NCBI RefSeq assembly: GCF_014697355.1
Contig: NZ_JACJRQ010000018.1
Span: 1-64,000 of the forward strand
Direction of reading: 5' to 3'
Origin: Nostoc calcicola FACHB-3891
GTDB lineage: Bacteria > Cyanobacteriota > Cyanobacteriia > Cyanobacteriales > Nostocaceae
Length of the DNA: 64,000 bases
This document shows positions 55,636-64,000 of the stretch, in pieces. The number at the start of each line of letters is the position of its first letter. Position 1 is the first letter of the stretch. Both the position numbers and the translations under genes were made by a program. The notes beneath the pieces are model-generated. The model was not told where the DNA came from. It saw only the letters and a program-made list of their open reading frames with translations, and made no database searches.

Positions 55636-57000
55636 TCATGATTCTTGGGTTTGACTAATCCAATATCTAATTAAATCAGCTCTGGTAATTAATCCAATAG
55701 GAACATCACGCTGCTTAATAATAATCCCTGTGGTTCCTGACAAAAGCAGTCGATAAGCTTCCGAAATATCGACTTCTTCATCAAGAATTGGCAATGGTTT
55801 ACCCATAACTGCCGAAACTTCTTGGTTAGAAAAGTTGATACCATCATGAAGGAATTTCATTAAAGAGGCTTCATTGACGCTTCCTACTACATGATTGTTA
55901 TCAATGACTGGTAGCTGGGAGATATTTAACTTTTGCAGGTAGTTTGTGGCTTGGCTCAAGGTATCACGCGGACTAACAGCAACTAGCGAAGGGAAATCTG
56001 TTTTTTGAGCAAGAATTTCTCGAACTTTAGTACTTCTTACTGTTGTACCTTCCCAAAAACCATTTTCCTGCATCCACGCATCGGAGTAAATTTTATTAAT
56101 GTAATTTCTTCCTGTATCTGGTAGTAGAACCACAATATACTTTGGCTCTGTTAATCTAGCTGCATACTTCAAGGCTGCGGCTACTGCTGTACCACATGAA
56201 CCTCCTACTAATAAACCTTCTTCCCGTGCTAAACGACGAGCCATATTAAATGACTCTTTATCGCTAACGCGAACCATTTCATCTACTAATTGGCGATTAA
56301 AAGTTTTGGGAATAAAGTCTTCGCCAATTCCTTCAACTTTGTAAGATTTGGGTGTGTCACCCGAAAGAATCGAACCTTCGGGATCTGCACCAACAATTAC
56401 GATATTTGGATTTTGCTCTTTGAGATATTTGGCAACTCCAGAAATTGTACCACCTGTGCCCATACCTGCAACAAAGACATCAATCTTACCATTACTATCT
56501 GACCAGATTTCTGGGCCTGTAGTTAAGTAATGTGCTAAAGGATTATTCGGGTTTTCAAATTGATTTGGTCTGTAAGCTTTGGGGATTTCTTTAGCGAGTC
56601 TTTCTGCTACGCCGTTATAACTTTCTGGTGAGTCAGGCGGTACAGATGTGGGAGTTACAACTACTTCTGCACCATAAGCTTTGAGTAAGTTGATTTTATC
56701 CTGACTCATTTTATCAGGCATGACGAAAATACAGCGATATTTTTTCACTGCTGCAATTAATGCTAATCCGACACCAGTATTGCCTGCGGTGGCTTCAATA
56801 ATAGTACCACCTGGTTGTAATTGACCTGTTTTTTCTGCGGCTTCAATCATGGTGAGGGCAATTCTATCTTTGGTACTGCCGCCAGGATTGAGATATTCTA
56901 CTTTGGCATAAATAGTTGAGTGAATGTCTTCGGTAATTTTGTTCAGTTTGACTAATGGAGTTTTACCAATGGCTTGCAAAATGTTTTCGTAAGTAGTCAT
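55636..57000 (-). CDS. Cystathionine beta-synthase (with C-terminal CBS domain pair)
   Basis: The protein has 454 residues. The PLP domain (about 1-320) shows KTPLVKLN, NPGGSTKDR with the PLP lysine K44, EATAGNTGVGLA and AGMGTGGTISG. Two CBS domains follow (about 335-450: SQATNYLQKLNISQLPVIDN and SGTTGIIIKQRDVPIGLITR). This PLP plus tandem-CBS layout is typical of cystathionine beta-synthase rather than plain cysteine synthase. It condenses serine (or O-acetylserine) with homocysteine. With the CGL gene just downstream it makes a reverse transsulfuration pair. Confidence 0.92.
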   Translation of the reverse strand: MTTYENILQAIGKTPLVKLNKITEDIHSTIYAKVEYLNPGGSTKDRIALTMIEAAEKTGQLQPGGTIIEATAGNTGVGLALIAAVKKYRCIFVMPDKMSQDKINLLKAYGAEVVVTPTSVPPDSPESYNGVAERLAKEIPKAYRPNQFENPNNPLAHYLTTGPEIWSDSNGKIDVFVAGMGTGGTISGVAKYLKEQNPNIVIVGADPEGSILSGDTPKSYKVEGIGEDFIPKTFNRQLVDEMVRVSDKESFNMARRLAREEGLLVGGSCGTAVAAALKYAARLTEPKYIVVLLPDTGRNYINKIYSDAWMQENGFWEGTTVRSTKVREILAQKTDFPSLVAVSPRDTLSQATNYLQKLNISQLPVIDNNHVVGSVNEASLMKFLHDGINFSNQEVSAVMGKPLPILDEEVDISEAYRLLLSGTTGIIIKQRDVPIGLITRADLIRYWISQTQES

Positions 57001-57033
57001 ATATCGGCTATAAATAATTTGTAAAATTGTTTA

Positions 57034-57198
57034 TTTCTTACCTTTGCGTCCTTTGCGTTCTTTGCGGTTCGTTAAAAAATAATCTTCACGATTAAGATAA
57101 TTTAAATTCAGCAAGGGGAAAAATAGAGTGTTATGAGTCTTTCATGTTGGTTAAATTTAGGATATTAAAACGAACCGCAAAGGACGCAAAGATAAGAA
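57034..57198. mobile_element. Inverted-repeat element with the GAACCGCAAAGGACGCAAAG motif
   Basis: The left arm 57034-57072 and right arm 57169-57198 are inverted copies; the left arm holds one extra 9-bp TTTGCGTTC unit. The same core sits inside the MITE-like element at 16801-16914. It lies between the CBS gene start and the aminotransferase gene end. It has no coding capacity. Confidence 0.55.
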
Positions 57199-57204
57199 AT
57201 TGGT

Positions 57205-58386
57205 TTAGGATGTTGGTTGTAGAGTGGGTTGTAGTTTGAGTAATTTCTCACTTGCTGTTTGCAATGTCTCAGGTGTTTTGCTGAAGCAGAATCTGATTAA
57301 AGAATGTCCTTTTTCTGGTTGGTTGAAAAAGCTAGAACCAGGAACTACAGCAACACCAATATCTTTAATTAAGTGGTAGGTGAATTCAATATCGGTTTTG
57401 TAGCCGAATTTGGAAATATCTGCAAGTACGTAATAAGCTCCTTTGGGAAGGAAGTAGGGAATGCCTACTCGATCTAAAATCTGTAAGATGTTGTCTCGCT
57501 TCTGCTGATAAAGTTTGGCTAGTTCTTCATAATAGGATGGTGGTAGTTGCATAGCGGCAACTCCAGCTCGTTGCAATGGTGCAGGGGCACCCACTGTTAA
57601 GAAATCATGGACTTTACGAATGGCTGCCGTCAATTCAGGGTTTGTCAAAATGTAGCCGACTCGCCATCCGGTGACGCTGTAGGTTTTCGATAAACCGTTA
57701 ATGGTGACTGTGCGTTCTTCCATTCCCGGAAGGGTCGCTAAGGCGATATGTTGAGTGCCATCATAAAGAATGTGTTCGTAGATTTCGTCAGTGAAGGCTA
57801 GTACGTCCCACTTTTGACAAAGTTCGGCAATTAGGGTGAGTTCTTCACGGGTGAAGACTTTACCGGTGGGGTTATGGGGTGTGTTAATAATAATAGCTTT
57901 GGTATTGGCGTTGAAAGCTTGACGCAACTGTGTTTCATCAAATGTCCAATGGGGGGGATGCAGTGTCACGTAGCGGGGTTTAGCGCCAGCTAGAATTGCA
58001 TCGGGGCCGTAGTTTTCATAATACGGCTCAAATACAATCACTTCGTCACCGGGATCGACTGTCGCCAGCATTACAGCTGCCATTGCTTCTGTAGAACCAC
58101 AGGTAACGGTGATTTGGGTTTCGGGGTTGATATCTAAGCCCAGGTACCAGCGGACTTTTTTGGCGATCGCTTCACGAAATGGGCGATCGCCCCAAGTGAT
58201 AGCATATTGGTTAACATCCGCCTCGATTGCTTCGTAGGCTGCCTGTTTCAACTCAGCCGGACAAGGAAAATCAGGAAATCCCTGGGCTAAATTTACCGCA
58301 CCATGTTGCAGTGCCACCCTTGTCATTTCTCTAATCACTGACTCTGTAAACTGGTTTGCCTTGGCTGATATTTTTTGGCGCTGCAT
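57205..58386 (-). CDS. Class I pyridoxal-phosphate aminotransferase
   Basis: I chose the ATG at 58386, giving 393 residues. It is preceded by AAGGGGTGAG, and the long upstream frame to 58629 is tandem-repeat DNA, not protein. The fold is the aspartate/kynurenine aminotransferase type: NLAQGFPDFPCP, VTCGSTEAMAAVMLA, NTPHNPTGKVF, and the PLP lysine K234 in NGLSKTYSVTGWRVGY. It probably transaminates an aromatic, methionine-like or aspartate substrate. Its position upstream of the transsulfuration genes, in the same direction, fits sulfur amino acid metabolism, but the substrate cannot be read. Confidence 0.9.
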   Translation of the reverse strand: MQRQKISAKANQFTESVIREMTRVALQHGAVNLAQGFPDFPCPAELKQAAYEAIEADVNQYAITWGDRPFREAIAKKVRWYLGLDINPETQITVTCGSTEAMAAVMLATVDPGDEVIVFEPYYENYGPDAILAGAKPRYVTLHPPHWTFDETQLRQAFNANTKAIIINTPHNPTGKVFTREELTLIAELCQKWDVLAFTDEIYEHILYDGTQHIALATLPGMEERTVTINGLSKTYSVTGWRVGYILTNPELTAAIRKVHDFLTVGAPAPLQRAGVAAMQLPPSYYEELAKLYQQKRDNILQILDRVGIPYFLPKGAYYVLADISKFGYKTDIEFTYHLIKDIGVAVVPGSSFFNQPEKGHSLIRFCFSKTPETLQTASEKLLKLQPTLQPTS

Positions 58387-58501
58387 CTGACTCACCCCTT
58401 TGCCTAATTCGATCTTGATTGCGCTTATGCGGCAATTTCTGTAAACCTGAATAAAACTATAAATCGATAGATTTATCGTAGTATAGTCGAATTCCACGTC
58501 T

Positions 58502-58620
58502 AGAGGAAGGAGTGGGGAGTGGGGAGTGGGGAGTAGGGAGATGAGGGAGATGAGGAAGAGGGGCAGTTCTTGCTGGGGAGAAGCCCCTCCCCTCTGCTCC
58601 CTACTCCCTTGCCTCTTCCC
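58502..58620. repeat. STRR cluster with GGGGAGT/GGGAGATGA units and an inverted CTCCCTA-type arm
   Basis: Tandem GTGGGGA heptamers, then GGGAGATGA units, then an inverted C-rich arm (cccctcccctctgctccc, then tactccctt). It gives a spurious N-terminal extension to the aminotransferase reading frame. Confidence 0.8.
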
Positions 58621-58701
58621 CATTCCCAATGCCCCTATTATCTATATACTGAATTATTGAGATTAATAGTCAATTATTGAAGGTACTAATCCAGAATCAT
58701 C

Positions 58702-59301
58702 ATGAAATCTTTGCACCGTCCCGATCTCTATAGCTGGTCTAATTTCAATCCGGCAAGAAATATTGATTTCAATGGGATTGCCTGGATTCGCCCAGATGGC
58801 AACATCTTGATTGACCCAGTAGCCCTATCAAACCATGATTGGAATCATCTGAAATCCCTCGGTGGTGTAGTTTGGATTGTGTTGACGAATTCTGAACATG
58901 TCAGGGCAAGTAAAGAAATTGCGGATCAAACTTATGCCAAGATAGCCGGTCCTGTGGCGGAAAAAGATAGTTTTCCTATATTTTGCGATCGCTGGCTGTC
59001 TGATGGTGAAGAATTTGTACCTGGACTAAAGGTGATTGAACTCCAAGGTTCTAAAACGCCTGGTGAACTGGCTTTATTACTAGAGGAAACCACGTTGATT
59101 ACAGGAGATTTAGTCCGGGCACGCAAGGCAGGTAGTTTGACAATATTACCTGATGACAAGCTGCTGAATCGAGAGGAAGCTGTTGCTTCTGTGCGGAGGT
59201 TGGCAGAACTCAGTCAAGTGGAAGCAGTGTTGGTGGGGGATGGTTGGCCTGTCTTCCGGGATGGACGCGATCGCTTGAAGGAACTTGTGGCGACGTTGTA
59301 A
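58702..59301 (+). CDS. MBL-fold-like protein with degenerate metal site
   Basis: The protein has 199 residues. The strand order and the segments GNILIDPVAL, VVWIVLTNSEHVRAS, ELALLLEETTLITGDLVRA and VEAVLVGDGWPVFRDG follow the metallo-beta-lactamase fold. The usual HxHxDH motif, however, is replaced by TNSEHVRAS with only one His. The later Asp in TGDLV remains and the last His is replaced in VGDGWPV. It is probably a non-catalytic or altered relative. A divergent promoter with the aminotransferase is possible. Function unknown. Confidence 0.75.
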   Translation: MKSLHRPDLYSWSNFNPARNIDFNGIAWIRPDGNILIDPVALSNHDWNHLKSLGGVVWIVLTNSEHVRASKEIADQTYAKIAGPVAEKDSFPIFCDRWLSDGEEFVPGLKVIELQGSKTPGELALLLEETTLITGDLVRARKAGSLTILPDDKLLNREEAVASVRRLAELSQVEAVLVGDGWPVFRDGRDRLKELVATL

Positions 59302-59828
59302 GGGTACTCCAAGAAATAAATTATCCAATATTGTGGGGTGGGCAACATGAGCGCCCTATGGACTGGGCGGGCAGGCTAGAAGCCCACCCCACAAGAGTTT
59401 ATTGGATATTTTTTATTTGGAAGTCCCTAAATGGACGTGAGTTCGACAAACCTCACCCTCCCAACCTCCCTCTCCTAAAAGGCGAGGGAGGAGCAAGAAA
59501 AATCAAGGTTTTGCTCCCCTCTCCTCGTAGGAGAGGGGTTGGGGGTGAGGTCAAAACAGTACTCATCGAACTCACGTTAAATGGGTGGGAAAGTTTACAC
59601 CTGGAAAAGTAATTTTGTAGATTTTTTTATAAAATTACAACTGTTTTTGATAGTCACAGATTCCCGACAACTTTTGCGAAGTCGGGGATCTTGTCTTTGA
59701 TGAATGATTTAGGATTGCTATAGCAGTCTTATTCCCAGACAAAATACCCCGAAAGACCTACAAAATAAACAATGTAGCAATTTGTGGTAAAACAATTAGA
59801 GCCTTCAAAAGCAATAGGCTCGAACACA
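59302..59828. other. Repeat-packed intergenic region
   Basis: It holds an inverted repeat of the TTGTGGGGTGGGC type (arms near 59310-59345 and 59380-59423), a MITE-like element (59435-59577), and a second copy of the gtcggggatct...ttgatgaatgattt repeat (59683-59720) seen at 49527-49560. No gene is seen. Confidence 0.65.
59435..59577. mobile_element. MITE-like element with 12-bp terminal inverted repeats
   Basis: ACGTGAGTTCGA (59435-59446) and its exact inverted copy (59566-59577) enclose a second nested inverted repeat of the cctcaccctcccaacc / ggttgggggtgagg type. It has no coding capacity. Confidence 0.55.
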
Positions 59829-60842
59829 ATGACAAGACTGCCGCAATTTAACCATTCATATCTGAAGCAGGAACTAGATAGATTTTTGCATCAACCATTT
59901 CAAAAAACTTTCTGGGGAATTGTTTGTTTAATAGTTTTGTTTGGTTTTGGTTTGGTGTCTGTAAACGCGGTACAGCCATTACGTAAGCCTCCCCTATGGC
60001 AAGTTTATCAGCAGTCGCTTAAGTCAGCCAAATATGTTGACTTGACTCATGCGTAGGCGTAGCCCGTCGTAGACATCGCTCCGGCAATTCCTGTATGGTC
60101 AGGTTTTGGTTCATCAAAGTTTGCCCCTGCTATCAACCCAAAAACAGGTGAGCCATACACTTACCAAAAGGATGGATTTGAAGCAACTCATTACGATTTA
60201 TCCACCGATCAACTAGGAACCCAACTAGATCCCCCTGCTCACTGGAACCCTGACTATCCAGCTATTGATGAGTTACCAGCCACCTTTGCTGTTCGTCCTT
60301 TAGTAGTAATTCCGATCCAGGATAAAGTTGCCAAAGACCCCAATTACCACCTGAGTGTCAAAGATATTCAGGATTGGGAACGCAAACATGGCAGGATTCC
60401 ACAAGGCTCGGTTGTGTTTGTTCGCTCTGACTGGTCTTCATTATGGCCAAACCCCGAACTAGCTACAAGAACTAAGTTTCCTGGGGTGAAGCTAGAAGCT
60501 TTGCAGTTTCTGCACCTTGAGCGCCAAATTCTTTTCCACGGACACGAACCCCTTGATACAGACAGCACCCCAACTCTAGAAGGAGAAGCTTGGCTATTGA
60601 ATAATGGATATACCCAAGCAGAGGGTGTTGCAAATCTAGATCGAGTGCCAGAAACAGGCGCGTTGATCTCTATTGGGTATCCCAAATTCAAAGGTGGCTT
60701 GGGAGGTTATGCACGTTACATTGCTATCTGTCCGCCAGACTGGAAATACGGTGTTTCCGTAGGTCAAATTCCGGAGTCTCCCCTGCAAAAAGCTGATAAA
60801 CCCCTCCACTGGGATACAAAATTGGGTGTACGGGTACGCTGA
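59829..60842 (+). pseudogene. Cyclase-family (kynurenine formamidase-like) gene broken by a repeat insertion
   Basis: One continuous frame encodes an N-terminal membrane anchor (FWGIVCLIVLFGFGLVSV), then YVDLTHA. Two in-frame TAG codons (60054-60056, 60060-60062) follow. After that the cyclase domain continues in the same frame: IPVWSGFGSSKFAPA, ATHYDLSTDQLGTQLDPPAHW, the GSVVFVRSDW core, and the end KADKPLHWDTKLGVRVR. The stops lie inside a 30-bp repeat (60051-60080) nearly identical to the one in the WYL gene. The metal-site motif HxGTHxDxPxH reads QLGTQLDPPAH, so two His are Gln even apart from the insertion. Without suppression the product is an 75-residue stub; an in-frame GTG at 59784 could extend the N-terminus. 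Confidence 0.82.
60051..60080. repeat. Short repeat inserted in the cyclase gene
   Basis: GCGTAGGCGTAGCCCGTCG followed by TAGACATCGCT differs at two of 30 positions from the copy at 19151-19180. It is exactly in frame and contributes the two TAG stops. Confidence 0.85.
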
Positions 60843-61020
60843 GAGGAAGCTAATTTGCCATAATCCCGTTAGAGTCTGCTTTTCAAGGAACATTGAGAAT
60901 AGTTCTTTTCTGTGCGTCCTGTTTTGCCTTCCCCTATTAGTTAATTTCAGTGCCATTATTATCAATATATTGATAGTCAATAAATTGACAGACTAGCTAA
61001 GTAAATTCAAGAGGGAAAGG

Positions 61021-62283
61021 ATGAACAGTCGCCGCGTTGTCATTGTTGGCGCTGGATTCGGTGGGTTGCAAGCTGCCCAATCTTTAGCTGATTCTGGTGC
61101 AGATGTGTTATTAATCGATCGCCACAACTATCACACTTTTATACCGTTGTTGTATCAGGTTGCTACAGGTCAATTGGAACCTGAGTACATTGCTTACCCA
61201 ATCCGCACAATTTTACGGCGATTCTCTTTCTGGGGGAATCAGCCGAAGGTTCAGTTTTTGATGGCTGAGGTTGAGCAAATTGATTTTTCAGGGCAAACTG
61301 TTGAGACAGATAGTTGTTTAATCAGCTATGATTTTCTGGTGCTAGCAACTGGAAGCCGAACCCAGTTTTTGGGAGTTCCTGGAGCTTCAGAATATGCTTT
61401 CTCAATGAGAACGTTAGAACAAGCAATAGCAATCCGCAATCAGATTTTCTCTTGTTTTGAGCGAGCTATCCAGGAATCTGATTCCTCACGACGCCAACAA
61501 CTGCTGACGTTTACCATTGTCGGCGGTGGAGCAACCGGTGTTGAGATGGCGGGTGCTTTAGTGGAAATGCTTCGAGGTCACTTGCGTCGAGACTATCCGA
61601 CAATTTTACAGGAAGTGAGGTTGATTCTGGTGCAATCTGGCGATCGCTTATTGGCTGAACTGCCGAAAAAGTTGGGAGCTTACACCCATAAACGATTACA
61701 TCAGCTAGGAGTTGAGGTTTATCTGCTTTCCAAAGTTACTAGAGTGACTTTTGAATCCGTACATCTGCAAAACCATGAGATAATTCCAACTGCAACCGTG
61801 ATTTGGACTGCGGGGTTAGAGGCAAATTATCCGACAATATCAAATAAATTATCTTTGGGAAATAAAAAAAAGTTACTTGTTCATCCCACTCTACAATTGC
61901 TAGAGCAACCCAATGTTTATGCTATTGGAGATTTGGCATATCTGGAAAGGAATGGTAAACCATTAATTGGGGTTGCAACAGAAGCACTTCAGCAGGGTGT
62001 TGCTGTAGCCCGAAATATTCAACGGCAATTTCGAGGTCATTCACCACAGCCTTTTAGCTATTTCCACAAAGGAATATTAGTGATTATTGGCTGCTATTCA
62101 GGTGTGGGAAAAATTGGCGCATTTGGTTTTACAGGCTGCTTGGCTTGGCTGATGTGGCTAGGAGTTCATTTAGTATATCTTCCTGGCTACCGCAGTCGTT
62201 TTTTTGTGTTACTGACTTGGCTTCATACTTATTTATCACGCGATCGCTCGGTTCGCTTAATTCTGTCTGTGAAAAAACGTTAG
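61021..62283 (+). CDS. Type II NADH dehydrogenase-like FAD oxidoreductase (NDH-2 family)
   Basis: The protein has 420 residues. The FAD-binding N-terminus is RRVVIVGAGFGGLQAAQSLA. The segment NYHTFIPLLYQVATGQLEP is characteristic of NDH-2 enzymes. The second NAD(P)H Rossmann motif is TIVGGGATGVEMAGAL, and the FAD contact NVYAIGDLAYLE follows. The C-terminus has a hydrophobic stretch (FTGCLAWLMWLGVHLVYLPG) that anchors it to the membrane. It oxidises NAD(P)H and reduces quinone without proton pumping. GAGGGAAAGG precedes the ATG. It stands alone here. Confidence 0.92.
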   Translation: MNSRRVVIVGAGFGGLQAAQSLADSGADVLLIDRHNYHTFIPLLYQVATGQLEPEYIAYPIRTILRRFSFWGNQPKVQFLMAEVEQIDFSGQTVETDSCLISYDFLVLATGSRTQFLGVPGASEYAFSMRTLEQAIAIRNQIFSCFERAIQESDSSRRQQLLTFTIVGGGATGVEMAGALVEMLRGHLRRDYPTILQEVRLILVQSGDRLLAELPKKLGAYTHKRLHQLGVEVYLLSKVTRVTFESVHLQNHEIIPTATVIWTAGLEANYPTISNKLSLGNKKKLLVHPTLQLLEQPNVYAIGDLAYLERNGKPLIGVATEALQQGVAVARNIQRQFRGHSPQPFSYFHKGILVIIGCYSGVGKIGAFGFTGCLAWLMWLGVHLVYLPGYRSRFFVLLTWLHTYLSRDRSVRLILSVKKR

Positions 62284-62592
62284 CTGCTATATAAAACCTA
62301 GACAACTTCAGACATTAAAAAAAGTTCAGTAGCAATCAGCTTTCAACTTACTTTATCGAACAGCAATATTGGCGTCAGTCGTCAGAATTCAGTTGGGTAT
62401 TCTGACCGAAAAAGCGGATAGCGCAGCGTCAAGAATGCAGAGTTCTGAATTGTGAATTCTGCATTCTTCTTCAAAATACTTTGCTCAGTAGCACAGAGCA
62501 GGGTAAATTATTGTCAAAAATTTAGTCACCCTCGATCGAGCCTCAAAATTTGATGACTTCTGTTATGCGTGCGATGTCTACAACCGCTACAC
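62284..62592. other. Intergenic region, NDH-2 to msrB (convergent)
   Basis: Contains GAATGCAGA (62433-62441) and its inverted copy (62458-62466) around a GAATTC-type repeat, which may serve as a terminator for the convergent genes. No gene is seen. Confidence 0.55.
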
Positions 62593-63087
62593 CTACGCAG
62601 GAGTAAACTTGAGCGAAACACCGTTCATGCAGTAGCGCTTGCCAGTGGGTGCGGGGCCATCATCAAAAACATGACCCAGATGACCACCACAGCGACTACA
62701 ATGCACTTCAGTTCTGGTCATAAACAACGACCTATCTACAGTAGTGGCGATCGCACCTTCAATAGGTTTAAAAAAGCTAGGCCAGCCAGTACCGCTGTTA
62801 AATTTGGTATCAGATGTAAACAGTGGTTGTTCACATGCAGCACAATAATAAGTACCTTCGTCGTATTGCTTATCGAGTGGGCTGGTGTGGGCGCGTTCAG
62901 TCCCATGTTTACGCAATACACGAAATTGTTCTGGCGTTAAAATCGTCTTCCACTCTTCTTCCGGTTTGGTAATTTCAAATCCAGTGTTAGAAGTTGTCAT
63001 TTCTTTTGACCCCCAATTGATATACCTTGATAAAAACGCTGTGCCAACTATTACTGCACTAGCCTCTAAAAAATACCGTTTGTTCAT
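62593..63087 (-). CDS. msrB: Peptide-methionine (R)-S-oxide reductase MsrB, membrane-anchored or exported
   Basis: The protein has 164 residues. The MsrB core shows zinc CxxC pairs (C82/C85 in [11 protein letters not shown]130/C133 in [13 protein letters not shown]), the substrate loop [11 protein letters not shown] and the catalytic RYCMNG (C153). It reduces the R epimer of methionine sulfoxide in proteins. The N-terminal 30 residues ([20 protein letters not shown]) look like a signal or anchor. This suggests a periplasmic or thylakoid-lumenal form rather than a soluble cytosolic one. The recycling cysteine that some MsrB proteins carry is not evident. Confidence 0.94.
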   Translation of the reverse strand: MNKRYFLEASAVIVGTAFLSRYINWGSKEMTTSNTGFEITKPEEEWKTILTPEQFRVLRKHGTERAHTSPLDKQYDEGTYYCAACEQPLFTSDTKFNSGTGWPSFFKPIEGAIATTVDRSLFMTRTEVHCSRCGGHLGHVFDDGPAPTGKRYCMNGVSLKFTPA

Positions 63088-63415
63088 ATATCGATTATTT
63101 TCTATTTTCTGGTTAACTGGCCAATCAACTCAAGTACGGTATTCCCTGCTTTAATTATTAGCATTAGCGATGTCTGCCGACAAGCCGCTTCTCTTCTCTA
63201 CGAGAGGCTGCGCCAACGAGACGCAATGCGTTCGCGTCTACGCCCTGAATTAGCCCTAATAGTCTGATTAAAATTAGCTAAGAAACAACAAATTATTTTT
63301 CAACACGATGCTGGACGGGAATCCGATCTACTTGAGTTTATTTGCACGGTAAACATTAATTTGTTTCATAGTCAAGTCCTTGATATCAAGTCGAGGTTTG
63401 ATATAAAACATAAGT

Positions 63416-63638
63416 AGGGCTTGCTGAATAACGGTAAAATCTTGATATTTCAAACTTTTCAGGCTATCACCGCACCAAAAAGTGCAAGTTTTTTAGGTGT
63501 ATAAAGCTTAAAAGTCTTGCATTGACAATTTCTAGCACCACAATAAATTGAAAAAAATAGGGATAAAACTATTCCCTATTCCCTATTCCCTATTCCCTAT
63601 TCCCTGCCCTCACCAAAGGACTTTTTCAGCAAGCCCTA
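63416..63638. mobile_element. MITE-like element with TAGGGCTTGCTGAA terminal inverted repeats
   Basis: TAGGGCTTGCTGAA (63416-63429) and its exact inverted copy (63625-63638) bound 223 bp without a gene. TA occurs at both ends. A TATTCCC STRR (63570-63605) has grown inside it. The ends resemble those of Nostoc insertion sequences as I recall them, so it is likely a non-autonomous derivative. Confidence 0.6.
63570..63605. repeat. STRR with TATTCCC heptamer
   Basis: Five tandem TATTCCC copies lie within the MITE-like element. Confidence 0.85.
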
Positions 63639-63642
63639 ATTA

Positions 63643-64000
63643 TTAATCATCATTTTCATCATTAGAAGTTGTTAGATCCTGAGTACTACCGTGTTTATCC
63701 TGACCCGTCAGAAACATAAATGAGCGATTGAGCCGCTTCACCCCACTCAACGTAATCAGGGTGAGTAACCCTCCTAATAATCCCATTTGCCACAGACCGC
63801 AGCCGATGGCAGCCCCCAATCCGGCTGCTGTCCAGACACAAGCTGCTGTGGTTAAGCCGCGTACTTTTGGCGTCGCAGATTTTCTGGGAGACTCTTGTAA
63901 AATCAATCCCGCTCCCAGAAATCCTATTCCCGTAGCTACACCTTGTATTGTCCGACTTAGTGCATTGATAGCAGCATAGGGACTATCACCCTCAGCTTGC
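63643..64000 (-). CDS. MgtC/SapB-family membrane protein, 5' end beyond the window
   Basis: The open frame continues to the window edge, so the start is missing; 118 or so C-terminal residues are visible. GVATGIGFLGAGLILQES followed by VRGLTTAACVWTAAGLGAAIG is the conserved MgtC core in the membrane. The Asp/Ser-rich tail (TSNDENDD) is cytosolic. MgtC proteins are linked to growth under low magnesium and to ATPase control in pathogens; the role in cyanobacteria is not established. Confidence 0.88.
   Translation of the reverse strand, partial: QAEGDSPYAAINALSRTIQGVATGIGFLGAGLILQESPRKSATPKVRGLTTAACVWTAAGLGAAIGCGLWQMGLLGGLLTLITLSGVKRLNRSFMFLTGQDKHGSTQDLTTSNDENDD

Larger units (their letters stand above)
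63088..63642. other. Repeat-rich intergenic region before the MgtC-family gene
   Basis: It holds an interspersed repeat near 63200-63245 (gagaggctgcgccaacgaga, then cgcaatgcg), the MITE-like element at 63416-63638 and a tandem TATTCCC repeat. No gene is seen. Confidence 0.6.

Noticed and set aside
58387-58629. N-terminal extension of the aminotransferase
   Set aside because: The extra 81 codons are G-rich tandem repeat and promoter DNA. The ATG at 58386 has a ribosome binding site and gives normal length.
60051-60080. Programmed TAG read-through or recoding in the cyclase gene
   Set aside because: Both TAGs belong to an interspersed repeat found elsewhere, so insertional inactivation is the simpler reading.
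1-64000. CRISPR arrays, tRNA and rRNA genes
   Set aside because: I saw no regularly spaced 25-40 bp direct repeats with unique spacers. The tandem repeats present are short contiguous units. No tRNA cloverleaf or rRNA segment was recognised, but a covariance-model search was not possible.

Overview
The window looks like chromosomal DNA of a filamentous, heterocyst-type cyanobacterium (Nostocaceae, Nostoc-like). The base composition is AT-rich. The HIP1 octamer GCGATCGC recurs throughout. There are many short tandemly repeated repetitive sequences (STRRs, 7-9 bp units) and small inverted-repeat elements between genes. The gene content is also typical: a giant Ser/Thr kinase-histidine kinase, an NRPS, a ModB-ModC fusion, minCDE, RTX repeats and cyanobacterial DUF families.

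Layout. 1-6.5 kb: a small XRE regulator and a giant hybrid kinase. 6.5-16.8 kb: a two-module NRPS ending in a reductase domain, followed by a PhyH-type Fe(II)/2-oxoglutarate dioxygenase. One adenylation domain hosts a PilZ-like insert and the other an N-methyltransferase at the equivalent site. 17-18.6 kb: an AMIN/beta-lactamase-fold serine hydrolase. 19-33 kb: an accessory defence-like island. Its left half is a WYL regulator divergent from a cassette of a double zinc-ribbon protein, a HEPN-like protein with a winged helix, and two coiled-coil proteins. Its right half is the three-gene pPIWI-RE system (REase, DinG-type helicase, pPIWI-RE Argonaute-like protein), divergent from an XRE regulator and an ImmA/IrrE metallopeptidase. 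Two copies of the palindrome TGTTTC-N6-GAAACA sit between the divergent halves, one near each start. 33-38 kb: housekeeping genes (membrane protein, four-carbon acid sugar kinase, minC-minD-minE). 38.5-42.6 kb: GST and methyltransferase genes facing a nitroreductase and an isopenicillin-N-synthase-like oxygenase. 42.6-50.7 kb: Rho_N protein, membrane-anchored hypothetical protein, fmt, DUF6464, FAD oxidoreductase, methyltransferase, RTX protein. 50.9-58.6 kb: modBC, nucleoside 2-deoxyribosyltransferase, a Cys/Met-rich copper-binding protein, a cystathionine gamma-lyase/beta-synthase pair (reverse transsulfuration) and a class I aminotransferase. 58.7-64 kb: MBL-like protein, a cyclase gene broken by an inserted repeat, NDH-2-type oxidoreductase, msrB, and an MgtC-family gene running off the right edge.

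How the parts fit. The NRPS and dioxygenase probably make a small reductively released peptide aldehyde or alcohol, with glycine/sarcosine predicted at module 2. The 19-33 kb island is the best candidate for an unusual system: a complete pPIWI-RE module under apparent XRE/ImmA control next to a second WYL-controlled cassette that I cannot match to a named system. Repeat elements have entered several genes. They are tolerated in frame in the WYL, helicase, NRPS and ModBC genes, but they stop the cyclase gene.
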